Of a stretch of 5,735 nt of DNA, positions 1-5,609 are shown piece by piece. The translations under genes and the position numbers were made by a program. The DNA lies in the NCBI GenBank assembly GCA_016934095.1, contig JAFGTO010000568.1, forward strand, positions 1 to 5,735. Direction: 5' to 3'. The notes below the pieces were generated by a model, which saw only the letters and a program-made list of their open reading frames with translations, did no database searches and had not been told where the DNA came from. Positions within the stretch are counted from its first letter, which is position 1. Each line of letters opens with the position of its first letter. This stretch comes from Candidatus Glassiibacteriota bacterium (lineage in GTDB: Bacteria; Gemmatimonadota; Glassbacteria; GWA2-58-10).

Positions 1-135
1 CAATTCCGGGTGATTTGATTTACTTCTGAACCTGTTTCGATGCTTTAAGTTATCAAATCCAGGCGATATTTTTATGAATAATTCGGGCTAAAAGCGGTTG
101 AGCCTGCCGCCGGCACACGGACACCCGCGCCTCCC

Positions 136-141
136 AAGGAG
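136..141 (+). promoter_or_regulatory. Ribosome binding site deciding a TTG start
   Basis: AAGGAG lies five bases before the TTG at 147. It is a strong Shine-Dalgarno match, and no ATG or GTG sits between it and the conserved N-terminal motif of the glycosyltransferase, so it supports the TTG as the true start. The 146 bases upstream of the gene hold no supportable gene. A weak promoter-like pair (TTATCA at 50-55, TATGAA at 73-78, 17-base spacing) is the best I can find there, and I do not trust it. Confidence 0.75.
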
Positions 142-146
142 TCTGC

Positions 147-1199
147 TTGAAAAAAGCTCCCAGTCCCGGGAAAATCCTGCTGGTGCGCAACGACCGGATC
201 GGCGACCTAGTGCTCACCACCCCGGCCATGCAACTGCTGCGCGCACACCTGCCTCAGGCGCGGATCGACCTCCTGTGCTCCGCCTACGCCGCACCGGTCG
301 TACAGGGGAACCCCCACCTGGATGAGGTGCTGACAGACCGCGGCGCCCGCGACAGCTCCGACCTCAAGAGCACTGCAGACATGCTGCGCAGCCGCGGTTA
401 CGACTGCGTGGTAGTCATGGTCCATTCGCTGAAAAACGCCCGCCTGGTCCGCAGGGCGCGGATACCCCTGCGCATCGGGCCTCCGGTCAGGTGGTACTCG
501 CCCCTGTTTTTCAACCGCACCGTGTTCCAGCAACGCAGCCGCGCCGAAAAGAACGAGGCCGGGTACAACCTGGAGCTCCTGGCCCCGCTGGGAGTGGGCG
601 CAGGCGAGATCCCCCCGCCCCTGGTCAGGCCAGCGGCCGGGCCTCTGGAGCGCGCGCGGGAATACCTGGAGAAAGGTTTCGAGGGTTCCGGCCCGGGGCC
701 GCTGGTGCTGGTCCACCCGGGCATGGGCGGCAGCGCCCTGAACTGGCCCGGGGAACACTGGGCCGGGCTTATCCGCCTGCTCTCAGGGGAAAAGAAATTC
801 AGGGTGCTGGTAACCGGCTCGGAGGATGAAAGCGGCCTGCTGGATCATCTGGCCCAAGTGGTGGGCAAGGATAGGCCCGTGCTGCTGTGGAAGGGCGGGC
901 CGCTGGAAGACCTGATCGGCCTGATCGCTCAGGCGGATGCAGCGGTGGCCCCCAGCACCGGGCCGCTGCACCTGGCTGCGGCGCTGGGGGTGGCGGTGGC
1001 GGGCATCTATTCCCCGGTGCGGGTCCACCACCCGCGGCGCTGGGGGCCGCTCGGCCCGGGCAGGAAAAAGATCTTCCTGCCGCAGGTGGAATGCCCGGGG
1101 ACTTACCGTTGCCTGGAGAGTCGCTGCCCGCACTGGCCCTGCATGGATACGGTCAGGCCGGAGGAGGTGCTGGAGTATTTGACAGGTATTTTACGATAA
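147..1199 (+). CDS. Glycosyltransferase family 9 protein (ADP-heptose:LPS heptosyltransferase-like)
   Basis: A 350-residue protein of the usual length for GT9 enzymes, which transfer heptose from ADP-heptose to lipid A-core or related surface glycans on the cytoplasmic face of the inner membrane. Visible in the sequence: an N-terminal Rossmann-like strand and loop RNDRIGD (residues 14-20), whose final Asp aligns with the catalytic Asp of WaaC-type enzymes; a second-domain motif HPGMGGSALNW (190-200); TGSEDE (223-228); and the family signature APSTGPLHLAAALG (268-281), which contacts the nucleotide sugar. Residues 316-332 carry four cysteines (C316, C322, C327, C332), a pattern I recall in other GT9 members. 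There is no signal peptide or membrane segment. The start is TTG, supported by AAGGAG five bases upstream. It stands alone on its strand and converges on the UPF0316 gene after 11 bases. The acceptor cannot be told from sequence, so WaaC, WaaF or WaaQ is not assigned. Confidence 0.9.
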   Translation: MKKAPSPGKILLVRNDRIGDLVLTTPAMQLLRAHLPQARIDLLCSAYAAPVVQGNPHLDEVLTDRGARDSSDLKSTADMLRSRGYDCVVVMVHSLKNARLVRRARIPLRIGPPVRWYSPLFFNRTVFQQRSRAEKNEAGYNLELLAPLGVGAGEIPPPLVRPAAGPLERAREYLEKGFEGSGPGPLVLVHPGMGGSALNWPGEHWAGLIRLLSGEKKFRVLVTGSEDESGLLDHLAQVVGKDRPVLLWKGGPLEDLIGLIAQADAAVAPSTGPLHLAAALGVAVAGIYSPVRVHHPRRWGPLGPGRKKIFLPQVECPGTYRCLESRCPHWPCMDTVRPEEVLEYLTGILR

Positions 1200-1210
1200 A
1201 GGAAGATAAT

Positions 1211-1789
1211 TCACTTCTTCTTGAAGAACATCCGCCACCAATTCCCTCCCACCATACTGTGGTACTCCACGATGTTGCTCTGACGGACATCGCCGACAGT
1301 GACCACCGCCGCAGGGTCTATCCCGGAGATGGTCCCCACCACCCCGGGCACTTTCTTGCGGGCCACGATCACGAAACCCAGGCCCACCGGGCCCTCGCGG
1401 CCCGAAGCCACCACCTCGGTGACCCCGTAGCCTTTCGACCTGAGGATGCGGATGATGCGGTCGCCGTGCTCGGTCGAGATGAAGCGGATCACCTGCTGGC
1501 CCACCGCCATCTTGCCCTCGATGTAGATCCCCACCACGTTGCCCAGGGCAAAACCCACCCCGTAGGCCACCACGTTGATCCAGTCGGTGATGTGGCTGAG
1601 GATGCCGGTGATGGCGGTCAGCCAGACTATGACCTCGAAAAAGCCCAGCACTGCGGCGAACAGGCGCCTGCCGCGGATAACCAGGATCATGCGCACCGTG
1701 CCGATCGAGACATCGATGATCCGCAGGCAGGCAATGGCCAGCGGCAGCAGGAAAGGCACGCTGTCCAGCCGGCTAAGAAACTCCTCCAT
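1211..1789 (-). CDS. UPF0316 family membrane protein (DUF5698 + DUF2179)
   Basis: A 192-residue protein of typical UPF0316 length. The N-terminal half is hydrophobic with about three membrane segments (roughly residues 11-27, 42-60 and 68-90) and contains the family-like stretch RIIDVSIGTVRMILVIRG (23-40). This half matches DUF5698. Residues about 98-172 form a soluble alpha/beta domain (FISTEHGDRIIRILRSKGYG, then a GFVIVARKK strand) matching DUF2179, the domain also found at the C-terminus of YitT-family membrane proteins. The function of the family is unknown; a ligand-sensing role for DUF2179 is inference only. The ATG at 1789 has AGGGAG six bases upstream, inside the end of the terC-like gene. 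The two frames overlap by 17 bases, so co-transcription and probable translational coupling follow. The C-terminus ends in a short basic tail (KKK). Confidence 0.88.
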   Translation of the reverse strand: MEEFLSRLDSVPFLLPLAIACLRIIDVSIGTVRMILVIRGRRLFAAVLGFFEVIVWLTAITGILSHITDWINVVAYGVGFALGNVVGIYIEGKMAVGQQVIRFISTEHGDRIIRILRSKGYGVTEVVASGREGPVGLGFVIVARKKVPGVVGTISGIDPAAVVTVGDVRQSNIVEYHSMVGGNWWRMFFKKK

Positions 1790-2477
1790 CGCTTTCTCCC
1801 TTATCCTTTACCCCGGCTTCCGGCCGGCGGCGCCTGATCAGCCCCACGGCGAAGAGCAGGAAAGTAACTACCCAGAACACCTCCGGGGCCAGGGTGTAAT
1901 GCCAGGCCCCGCCGATGCTTTCCTGCCAGTGGGTTATCGCCTCCAGGCCCAGTTTTATCGCAATCCAGCCGATTACCAGGTAGGCCGAGTGCTCGAGCAG
2001 CGGGAAACGCTCCAGCAGGTTGATGAATACCCCTGCGGCGAACCTCATGAATACCATGCCGAGGACACCCCCGGTATAGATCAGCCAGATATTCTTGGTC
2101 AGCCCCACCGCGGCCAGGATCGAGTCTATGGCGAAAGCCAGGTCGGTCAGCTCTACCACCATCACGGTACGCCAGAACCCGGGTACCTGGCGGACCTTGG
2201 GAGGGCCGCCGGCATGCGCGGCGAAATGCTTGAGAGCCAGGTAGGCCAGGTACAGCGCACCTAGCAGTTGCAGGTACCAGTAGCGGATCAGGGTGGCCGC
2301 GCTGAGGATAGCCAGGAAGCGGAAGATGAACGCCCCGCCCAGGCCGTAAAGCAGCGCCTTGCGCTGCTGGTGTTTCGGCAGCGCACGCACCAGGACCGCC
2401 AGCACCAGGGCGTTGTCGGCCGAGAGCAGGCCCTCGAGGATAGCGATGGTCAGGATTACCAGGACACTATGGCCCAA
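1773..2477 (-). CDS. TerC family integral membrane protein (YkoY-like, probable metal ion exporter)
   Basis: A 234-residue polytopic membrane protein with about seven hydrophobic segments. Two acidic motifs diagnostic of TerC mark it: LEGLLSADNALVLA (residues 14-27) in the first helix and ELTDLAFAIDSILA (109-122) in a central helix. Their Asp/Glu/Asn residues (E15, D21, N22, E109, D112, D118) are the expected metal-coordinating set. Characterised relatives (Alx of E. coli, YkoY/YceF of Bacillus) export manganese, partly to metallate secreted or membrane enzymes; older work linked TerC to tellurite resistance. The substrate here is inferred. The chosen start is a TTG with AGGGAG nine bases upstream, and the first helix begins right after it, so no shorter start fits. 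It is the first gene of a two-gene - strand operon with UPF0316. The C-terminus is a hydrophilic, charged tail (about 215-234). No other tellurite-resistance (ter) gene is nearby, which favours the metal-export role. Confidence 0.92.
   Translation of the reverse strand: MGHSVLVILTIAILEGLLSADNALVLAVLVRALPKHQQRKALLYGLGGAFIFRFLAILSAATLIRYWYLQLLGALYLAYLALKHFAAHAGGPPKVRQVPGFWRTVMVVELTDLAFAIDSILAAVGLTKNIWLIYTGGVLGMVFMRFAAGVFINLLERFPLLEHSAYLVIGWIAIKLGLEAITHWQESIGGAWHYTLAPEVFWVVTFLLFAVGLIRRRRPEAGVKDKGESDGGVS
1796..1801 (-). promoter_or_regulatory. Ribosome binding site of the UPF0316 gene inside terC-like gene
   Basis: On the - strand AGGGAG lies six bases before the ATG at 1789. It sits inside the last codons of the TerC-family gene, so ribosomes finishing TerC at 1773 pass over this site and its start codon. 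This supports the ATG as the start and suggests coupled translation. Confidence 0.7.
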
Positions 2478-2486
2478 AACTGCTTA

Positions 2487-2492
2487 CTCCCT
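2487..2492 (-). promoter_or_regulatory. Ribosome binding site deciding the TTG start of the terC-like gene
   Basis: AGGGAG on the - strand lies nine bases before the TTG at 2477. No ATG or GTG near the conserved first helix offers an alternative, so the site is the main support for a TTG start. Confidence 0.6.
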
Positions 2493-2517
2493 GTGGGTTA
2501 AAGCCGGACCGGGCTGT

Positions 2518-2545
2518 TTGCAAGGAACCATAAATGTTTTATATT
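2518..2545 (+). promoter_or_regulatory. Possible sigma70-type promoter in the divergent spacer
   Basis: TTGCAA (2518-2523) and TATATT (2540-2545) are separated by 16 bases in the AT-richest part of the spacer between the divergent TerC-like and antiporter genes. This is the best -35/-10 pair I find for the antiporter gene. It would give a leader of about 135 bases. That leader contains a six-base-pair GC-rich hairpin (CGGTCC 2640-2645 with GGACCG 2653-2658) shortly before the ribosome binding site. No comparable pair is clear for the opposite direction. The call rests on hexamer resemblance alone, and the organism's promoter consensus is unknown. Confidence 0.3.
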
Positions 2546-2671
2546 GACTCCACTCCGTAAATTTTCCCGGCTGTGGAGGATCCGGGCCGCGATGCTTGAC
2601 AAGTTAGGCAAGGTTCTATCCGCTGGCAAGTGTTTTCAGCGGTCCTCAGCCGGGACCGGGCAAACGTTTCC

Positions 2672-2676
2672 AGGGA
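2672..2676 (+). promoter_or_regulatory. Ribosome binding site choosing the ATG at 2687
   Basis: AGGGA lies ten bases before ATG 2687, a slightly long but acceptable spacing. An upstream in-frame GTG at 2630 would add 19 residues, but it has no Shine-Dalgarno match and the extra residues are polar and arginine-containing, unlike the short N-terminus before helix 1 in this family. Confidence 0.5.
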
Positions 2677-2686
2677 TGTCATCAAC

Positions 2687-4282
2687 ATGCTGCAGCAGCT
2701 TATTTTTCACCCGGTGGCCGCGCTTTTCCTGATCGTGGCGCTGGGCAGCGCTCTGGGCAAGGTACGCTTGGCCGGTGCGACCCTCGGTTCATCCGGCGTG
2801 CTGTTCGTGGCCCTGCTTTTCGGCCACCTGGGGGTTAAGCTGCCGGGGGAGATCAAGGAGCTCGGCATCATCCTCTTTGTCTACGCCGTGGGCCTTCAGG
2901 CCGGGCCGCGCTTTTTCAACCAGTTCAGGCGGCGGGGGATCCTCTTCGCCAAGATCGCGGTCCTGGTGGTGGTCTCCGGTGCTGTAATCACCTGGGTCAT
3001 CACCCGCCTGCTCGGTATCTCCCCGGAGCTGGCAATCGGGATCTACGCCGGTGCAATGACCAGCACCCCGGGCCTTGCCGCGGCCATGGATGCCTCTGGC
3101 GACCCGCTGGTGGGCGTGGGCTATGGCTTGGCCTACCCGTTCGGGGTTATCGGCGTGGTGCTCCTGGTGCAGCTCCTGCCCCGGGCCCTGCGAATAGACC
3201 TCGCCAGGGAGGAGCAGGCGATCAGGGCCGCAGAGCCGGGCGGCAAGCAGGTGCGCCGCAGACAGTTCTACGTGACCAACCCTGCCTGCGAGGGCAAGAC
3301 CTTGCAGGGGCTGCAGCTCCACCGCATCTCCAAGGTCAATATCAGCCGCATCCTGCGGGAGGGCAGGATAACCCCGGCCAGGCCCGATACCAGGCTGGAG
3401 GTGGGGGACGTGGTGATGGCGGTGGGCCAGGAAGAGGAGTTGGACAAGCTCGAGCTGGTTTTCGGCGCGAAAGCCCAGGGAGAAGGACTGCTCGAGACCA
3501 CAGAGGTGGTGGCCAGGGACGTGTTCATCTCGAACGACTCGATGACCGGCAGGGCCCTGGCCGAGCTGGGGCTGCTCGAGCGCTACGGGGTGATTATCAC
3601 CCGGGTTTTCCGCGAGGACATGGAGTTCGTACCCACCGGGAGGTTCATGCTGGAGATCGGCGACTCGGTGCGGGTGGCCGGATCCAAGGAAGACTGCGAA
3701 AATTTTCTGGCTGATGCCGGCCAGCATGAGAAGCGCATCCATGAGACCAGCATCCTGGCCCTGTCCCTGGGGATCTTTGCCGGCATGCTCCTGGGCTACA
3801 AGGAATTCAGCCTGCCAGGCGGGGCCTCTTTCCGCCTGGGCCTGGCCGGGGGGCCGCTGTTTGTCGGCCTGGTGCTGGCCCATTACGGCCGTATCGGCAG
3901 GCTGAACATCCGCATTCCGCGGGGGGCCAAGTACATCCTTAACCAGCTAGGGCTGGTGTTCTTCCTGGCCGGGGCCGGTGTCGAGGCGGGCGGCTCGGTG
4001 GTCGGGGTGGTGGCTGCCTCCGGAGGCTCCATGCTGGCCGCCGGGGCGATTATCACCCTGGGCGCCGCGCTGACAGGCCTGCTGGCCTGCCGCTACCTGT
4101 TCCGCCTGGACATGCTCTCGGTGCTGGGTGCAGTCGCGGGGGGCATGACCAGCACCCCGGCCCTGGGAGCTATCACCGAGGCCACGGACAGCCGCCAGCC
4201 GCTGCTTGCCTACACTGCTGTCTACCCCGTGGCCCTGATCCTGATCACCGTGATCTGCCAGTTCCTCTTTTTCCTGCTTTGA
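2687..4282 (+). CDS. AspT/YidE/YbjL-type antiporter with two RCK_C (TrkA_C) domains
   Basis: A 531-residue inner-membrane transporter from the ATG at 2687; E. coli YidE and YbjL are around 550-560 residues. The order is: six or so membrane segments (residues about 8-165), two cytosolic RCK_C domains (about 190-262 and 268-345), then another set of helices (about 354-531). The two membrane halves are a visible duplication. GAMTSTPGLAAA (122-133) plus GLAYPFGVIG (147-156) in the first half is echoed by GGMTSTPALGAI (485-496) plus TAVYPVALIL (510-519) in the second. LGIILFVYAVGLQAG (59-73) is likewise echoed by LGLVFFLAGAGVEAGG (421-436). Characterised relatives move dicarboxylates or acidic amino acids: AspT exchanges aspartate for alanine, SucE exports succinate, and YbjL has been linked to glutamate. 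Substrate here is unassigned. RCK_C domains usually sense small ligands, so regulated transport is likely. The gene ends with tandem stops TGA TAA and has no same-strand partner. The RCK_C domains separate it from simple carboxylate carriers. Confidence 0.9.
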   Translation: MLQQLIFHPVAALFLIVALGSALGKVRLAGATLGSSGVLFVALLFGHLGVKLPGEIKELGIILFVYAVGLQAGPRFFNQFRRRGILFAKIAVLVVVSGAVITWVITRLLGISPELAIGIYAGAMTSTPGLAAAMDASGDPLVGVGYGLAYPFGVIGVVLLVQLLPRALRIDLAREEQAIRAAEPGGKQVRRRQFYVTNPACEGKTLQGLQLHRISKVNISRILREGRITPARPDTRLEVGDVVMAVGQEEELDKLELVFGAKAQGEGLLETTEVVARDVFISNDSMTGRALAELGLLERYGVIITRVFREDMEFVPTGRFMLEIGDSVRVAGSKEDCENFLADAGQHEKRIHETSILALSLGIFAGMLLGYKEFSLPGGASFRLGLAGGPLFVGLVLAHYGRIGRLNIRIPRGAKYILNQLGLVFFLAGAGVEAGGSVVGVVAASGGSMLAAGAIITLGAALTGLLACRYLFRLDMLSVLGAVAGGMTSTPALGAITEATDSRQPLLAYTAVYPVALILITVICQFLFFLL

Positions 4283-4541
4283 TAACGATTAGACAATTTG
4301 CAGACTTTCTCAGTGCCTCCTCCCACCTTCCCAAACTTTTTGTCATGTTTTTATAGTGCTCTTTGACAGGAATAGAGTCCACCTGCCAAATCAGGATAGA
4401 AAGTTTTGGAAAGAGAAATGGGGGCTTTGGGGGAAAGGAGAAGAACCTTTTCCAAAAGGTTTTCTCCTTTCCCCCGAAACGTTAAAACCTTGTTTGCAGG
4501 AAAATCAGGTATCAGAGCCGGCCGCCTGCAATCAGGCAGCC
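4283..4541. other. Spacer between convergent genes, no coding region seen
   Basis: The 259 bases between the antiporter stop and the coiled-coil gene stop are much poorer in GC than the antiporter gene. They hold the long hairpin at 4426-4478 and a smaller imperfect one directly after the coiled-coil gene's stop. In the smaller one, GCCTG 4524-4528 pairs with CAGGC 4533-4537, extended past one mismatch by GGC 4520-4522 with GCC 4539-4541. A TTGACA at 4363-4368 has no usable -10 at normal spacing. The + strand frame from 4356 into the next gene is antisense to a good coding region and is not a gene. Confidence 0.7.
4426..4478. terminator. Long hairpin, probable bidirectional terminator or repeat element
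   Basis: Bases 4429-4442 pair perfectly with 4462-4475 (14 base pairs, with a GGGGG/CCCCC base). After one bulged G (4443), 4444-4450 pair with 4455-4461 (seven pairs) around a TCCA loop. Two A-T pairs and one G-T pair extend the foot to 4426/4478. Its position between two convergent genes fits a bidirectional terminator, but no clean T-run follows on either side, so it may instead be a dispersed palindromic repeat or an RNA-stabilising 3' structure. The stem is purine-rich on one arm and pyrimidine-rich on the other. Confidence 0.55.
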
Positions 4542-5492
4542 TCAGTCCATGACCACCACCAGGTAGGGCACGTTCCAGAAACGCTCCCTGTCCAGGATCC
4601 GCAGGACCGATTTGCCTTTCTCCACCTCTGCGATGGCATAAGATTCACTGCTTCGGGGAGGAACCAGCTCGAGGTCTTTCGCCCTGCAGTCGAACTGCAG
4701 GACCGAGTTGCTGGAGATATCGACCCTGGTGAAACTGCTCTTTTCGAATTCCGCGGTCAGTATGTTCTTTTTCCTGAAAATCCCCGACCGTTCTATGATC
4801 TTTCTCTTCTCGAGCTCCTTGGCCTTGCCGGCCACGTAGTAGGCGGTATTCCTGGTGTCCTCGAGCGTCTGTTCCGTCTCGCGCAGCTTGGTGTCGGTCA
4901 GGGCCAGATCGGTCTGTGTCCGGGCAAGAGTCTCCCGGGTGCTCTTGATCACCAGGTCTTTCTCCGCCAGGGCATTGGACAGTGAAGCGATCTGCTGCTG
5001 GTTCTCCACGATTTCCTGCTGCAGTTTCGCCACCATCTTCTCCAGAGACCTGATCCGGACCGAGGACTTCTTCATCTTTTCCTGCAAGTCCTCGATATTT
5101 TTCCTGTCCGCCACGAGCTGGCTCTCGATCAGGGCGATGTCGGCCATGATCGAATCCCTGGTCGTACCGGTGGTTTCACCGGTGGTCAGGATATTGCTCA
5201 GGACCACCTGTTTCTGGCGGACATCGCTGAGCCTGCCCCCGATCTCGCCGACAGTCCGGGTAACCTCCTCGACATAATCATTGAGCCTGCCCTGTTCCAC
5301 CAGGTAGGCCTGGTTCTGTTCCTGTAATGCCCCTATCGCCTGTTCCCGCTCGACAATGCTCTTATGTTGCAAAAAAGAAAACACTGCCAGGACCAAGACT
5401 GCCACAACAGTAAATATCAGCACGAGCCTGCCGGACTTGCCGGCTTTGGCAACCGGTTTTTCTACCAGGTCGTTTGCATCATGGGTACTCAT
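4542..5492 (-). CDS. Membrane-anchored coiled-coil protein, function unknown
   Basis: A 316-residue protein. A short polar N-terminus precedes one hydrophobic segment (residues about 23-40), read as an uncleaved anchor with a cytosolic N-terminus and the rest outside the inner membrane. Residues about 45-230 are rich in Glu, Gln, Lys, Ala, Leu and Ser with heptad-like spacing, predicting long coiled coils; a Thr/Gly-rich break (101-112) interrupts them. Residues about 214-316 form a compact domain starting NTAYYVAGKAKELEKRKII, followed by beta-strand-like segments and ending FWNVPYLVVVMD. I recall similar C-terminal blocks in Bacteroidetes/Chlorobi coiled-coil proteins, some labelled Cbp1-like collagen-binding adhesins, but that label is weak evidence of function. 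The ATG at 5492 has only a weak ribosome binding site (AAGAG, six bases upstream). It is transcribed alone in this window. Its GC content looks lower than that of the genes to the left. Confidence 0.82.
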   Translation of the reverse strand: MSTHDANDLVEKPVAKAGKSGRLVLIFTVVAVLVLAVFSFLQHKSIVEREQAIGALQEQNQAYLVEQGRLNDYVEEVTRTVGEIGGRLSDVRQKQVVLSNILTTGETTGTTRDSIMADIALIESQLVADRKNIEDLQEKMKKSSVRIRSLEKMVAKLQQEIVENQQQIASLSNALAEKDLVIKSTRETLARTQTDLALTDTKLRETEQTLEDTRNTAYYVAGKAKELEKRKIIERSGIFRKKNILTAEFEKSSFTRVDISSNSVLQFDCRAKDLELVPPRSSESYAIAEVEKGKSVLRILDRERFWNVPYLVVVMD

Positions 5493-5539
5493 TTTCAGCT
5501 CTTTCTTTCATCAGCTTGGTTGATGAGTGATGAAGTCTC

Positions 5540-5567
5540 TGCCGGCCGGCGGAACAGCCGGCCGGTA
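5540..5567. repeat. Perfect GC-rich inverted repeat upstream of the coiled-coil gene
   Basis: CCGGCCGGC (5542-5550) and GCCGGCCGG (5557-5565) pair perfectly across a six-base loop, GGAACA. The stem extends by a G-T and a T-A pair to 5540/5567. It lies about 50 bases before the coiled-coil gene's start on the - strand, within or at the edge of its likely leader. No T-run follows on either strand, so it is not a standard terminator. It could be a leader RNA structure or a protein-binding palindrome. Confidence 0.6.
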
Positions 5568-5597
5568 ATGATAAATCTGCATAAAACCTTGGGACAA
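5568..5597 (-). promoter_or_regulatory. Possible promoter for the coiled-coil gene
   Basis: On the - strand TTGTCC (5597-5592) is followed after 18 bases by TATCAT (5573-5568), a five-of-six match to a -10 box. Transcription would start around 5561, inside the GC-rich inverted repeat at 5540-5567, giving a leader of about 70 bases. The call rests on resemblance to the sigma70 consensus only. Confidence 0.3.
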
Positions 5598-5609
5598 CGG
5601 GGTAAAGCT

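Noticed and set aside
887..1837. Long + strand frame spanning the end of the glycosyltransferase and all of UPF0316
   Set aside because: Its translation is rich in His, Asp, Gly and Pro repeats typical of the antisense of GC-rich genes, and both overlapped genes have clear family matches.
2482..2491. GGGAGTAAGC on the - strand before the TerC-like gene, reminiscent of the conserved GGGGAGUA of the yybP-ykoY manganese riboswitch often found before such genes
   Set aside because: It lies only about nine bases from the start codon, leaving no room for the rest of the riboswitch, and simply serves as the ribosome binding site. No matching downstream aptamer strand is present.
2596..2622. Perfect TTGACA at 2596-2601 as a promoter -35 box
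   Set aside because: The only nearby -10 candidates (TATCCG with 15-base spacing, TCCGCT with 17) match the consensus poorly.
2630..2686. Longer antiporter start at GTG 2630 adding 19 residues
   Set aside because: No ribosome binding site precedes it and the added residues are polar and unlike the short N-terminus before helix 1 in relatives. ATG 2687 has AGGGA upstream.
2789..3883. 364-codon - strand frame antisense to the antiporter
   Set aside because: High His, Gln and Gly content with no hydrophobic segments or motifs; it is a mirror of the antiporter gene's GC-rich codons.
4356..4985. 209-codon + strand frame over the hairpin and the 3' half of the coiled-coil gene
   Set aside because: It begins at a GTG without a ribosome binding site, passes through the hairpin and is antisense to a well-supported coding region.
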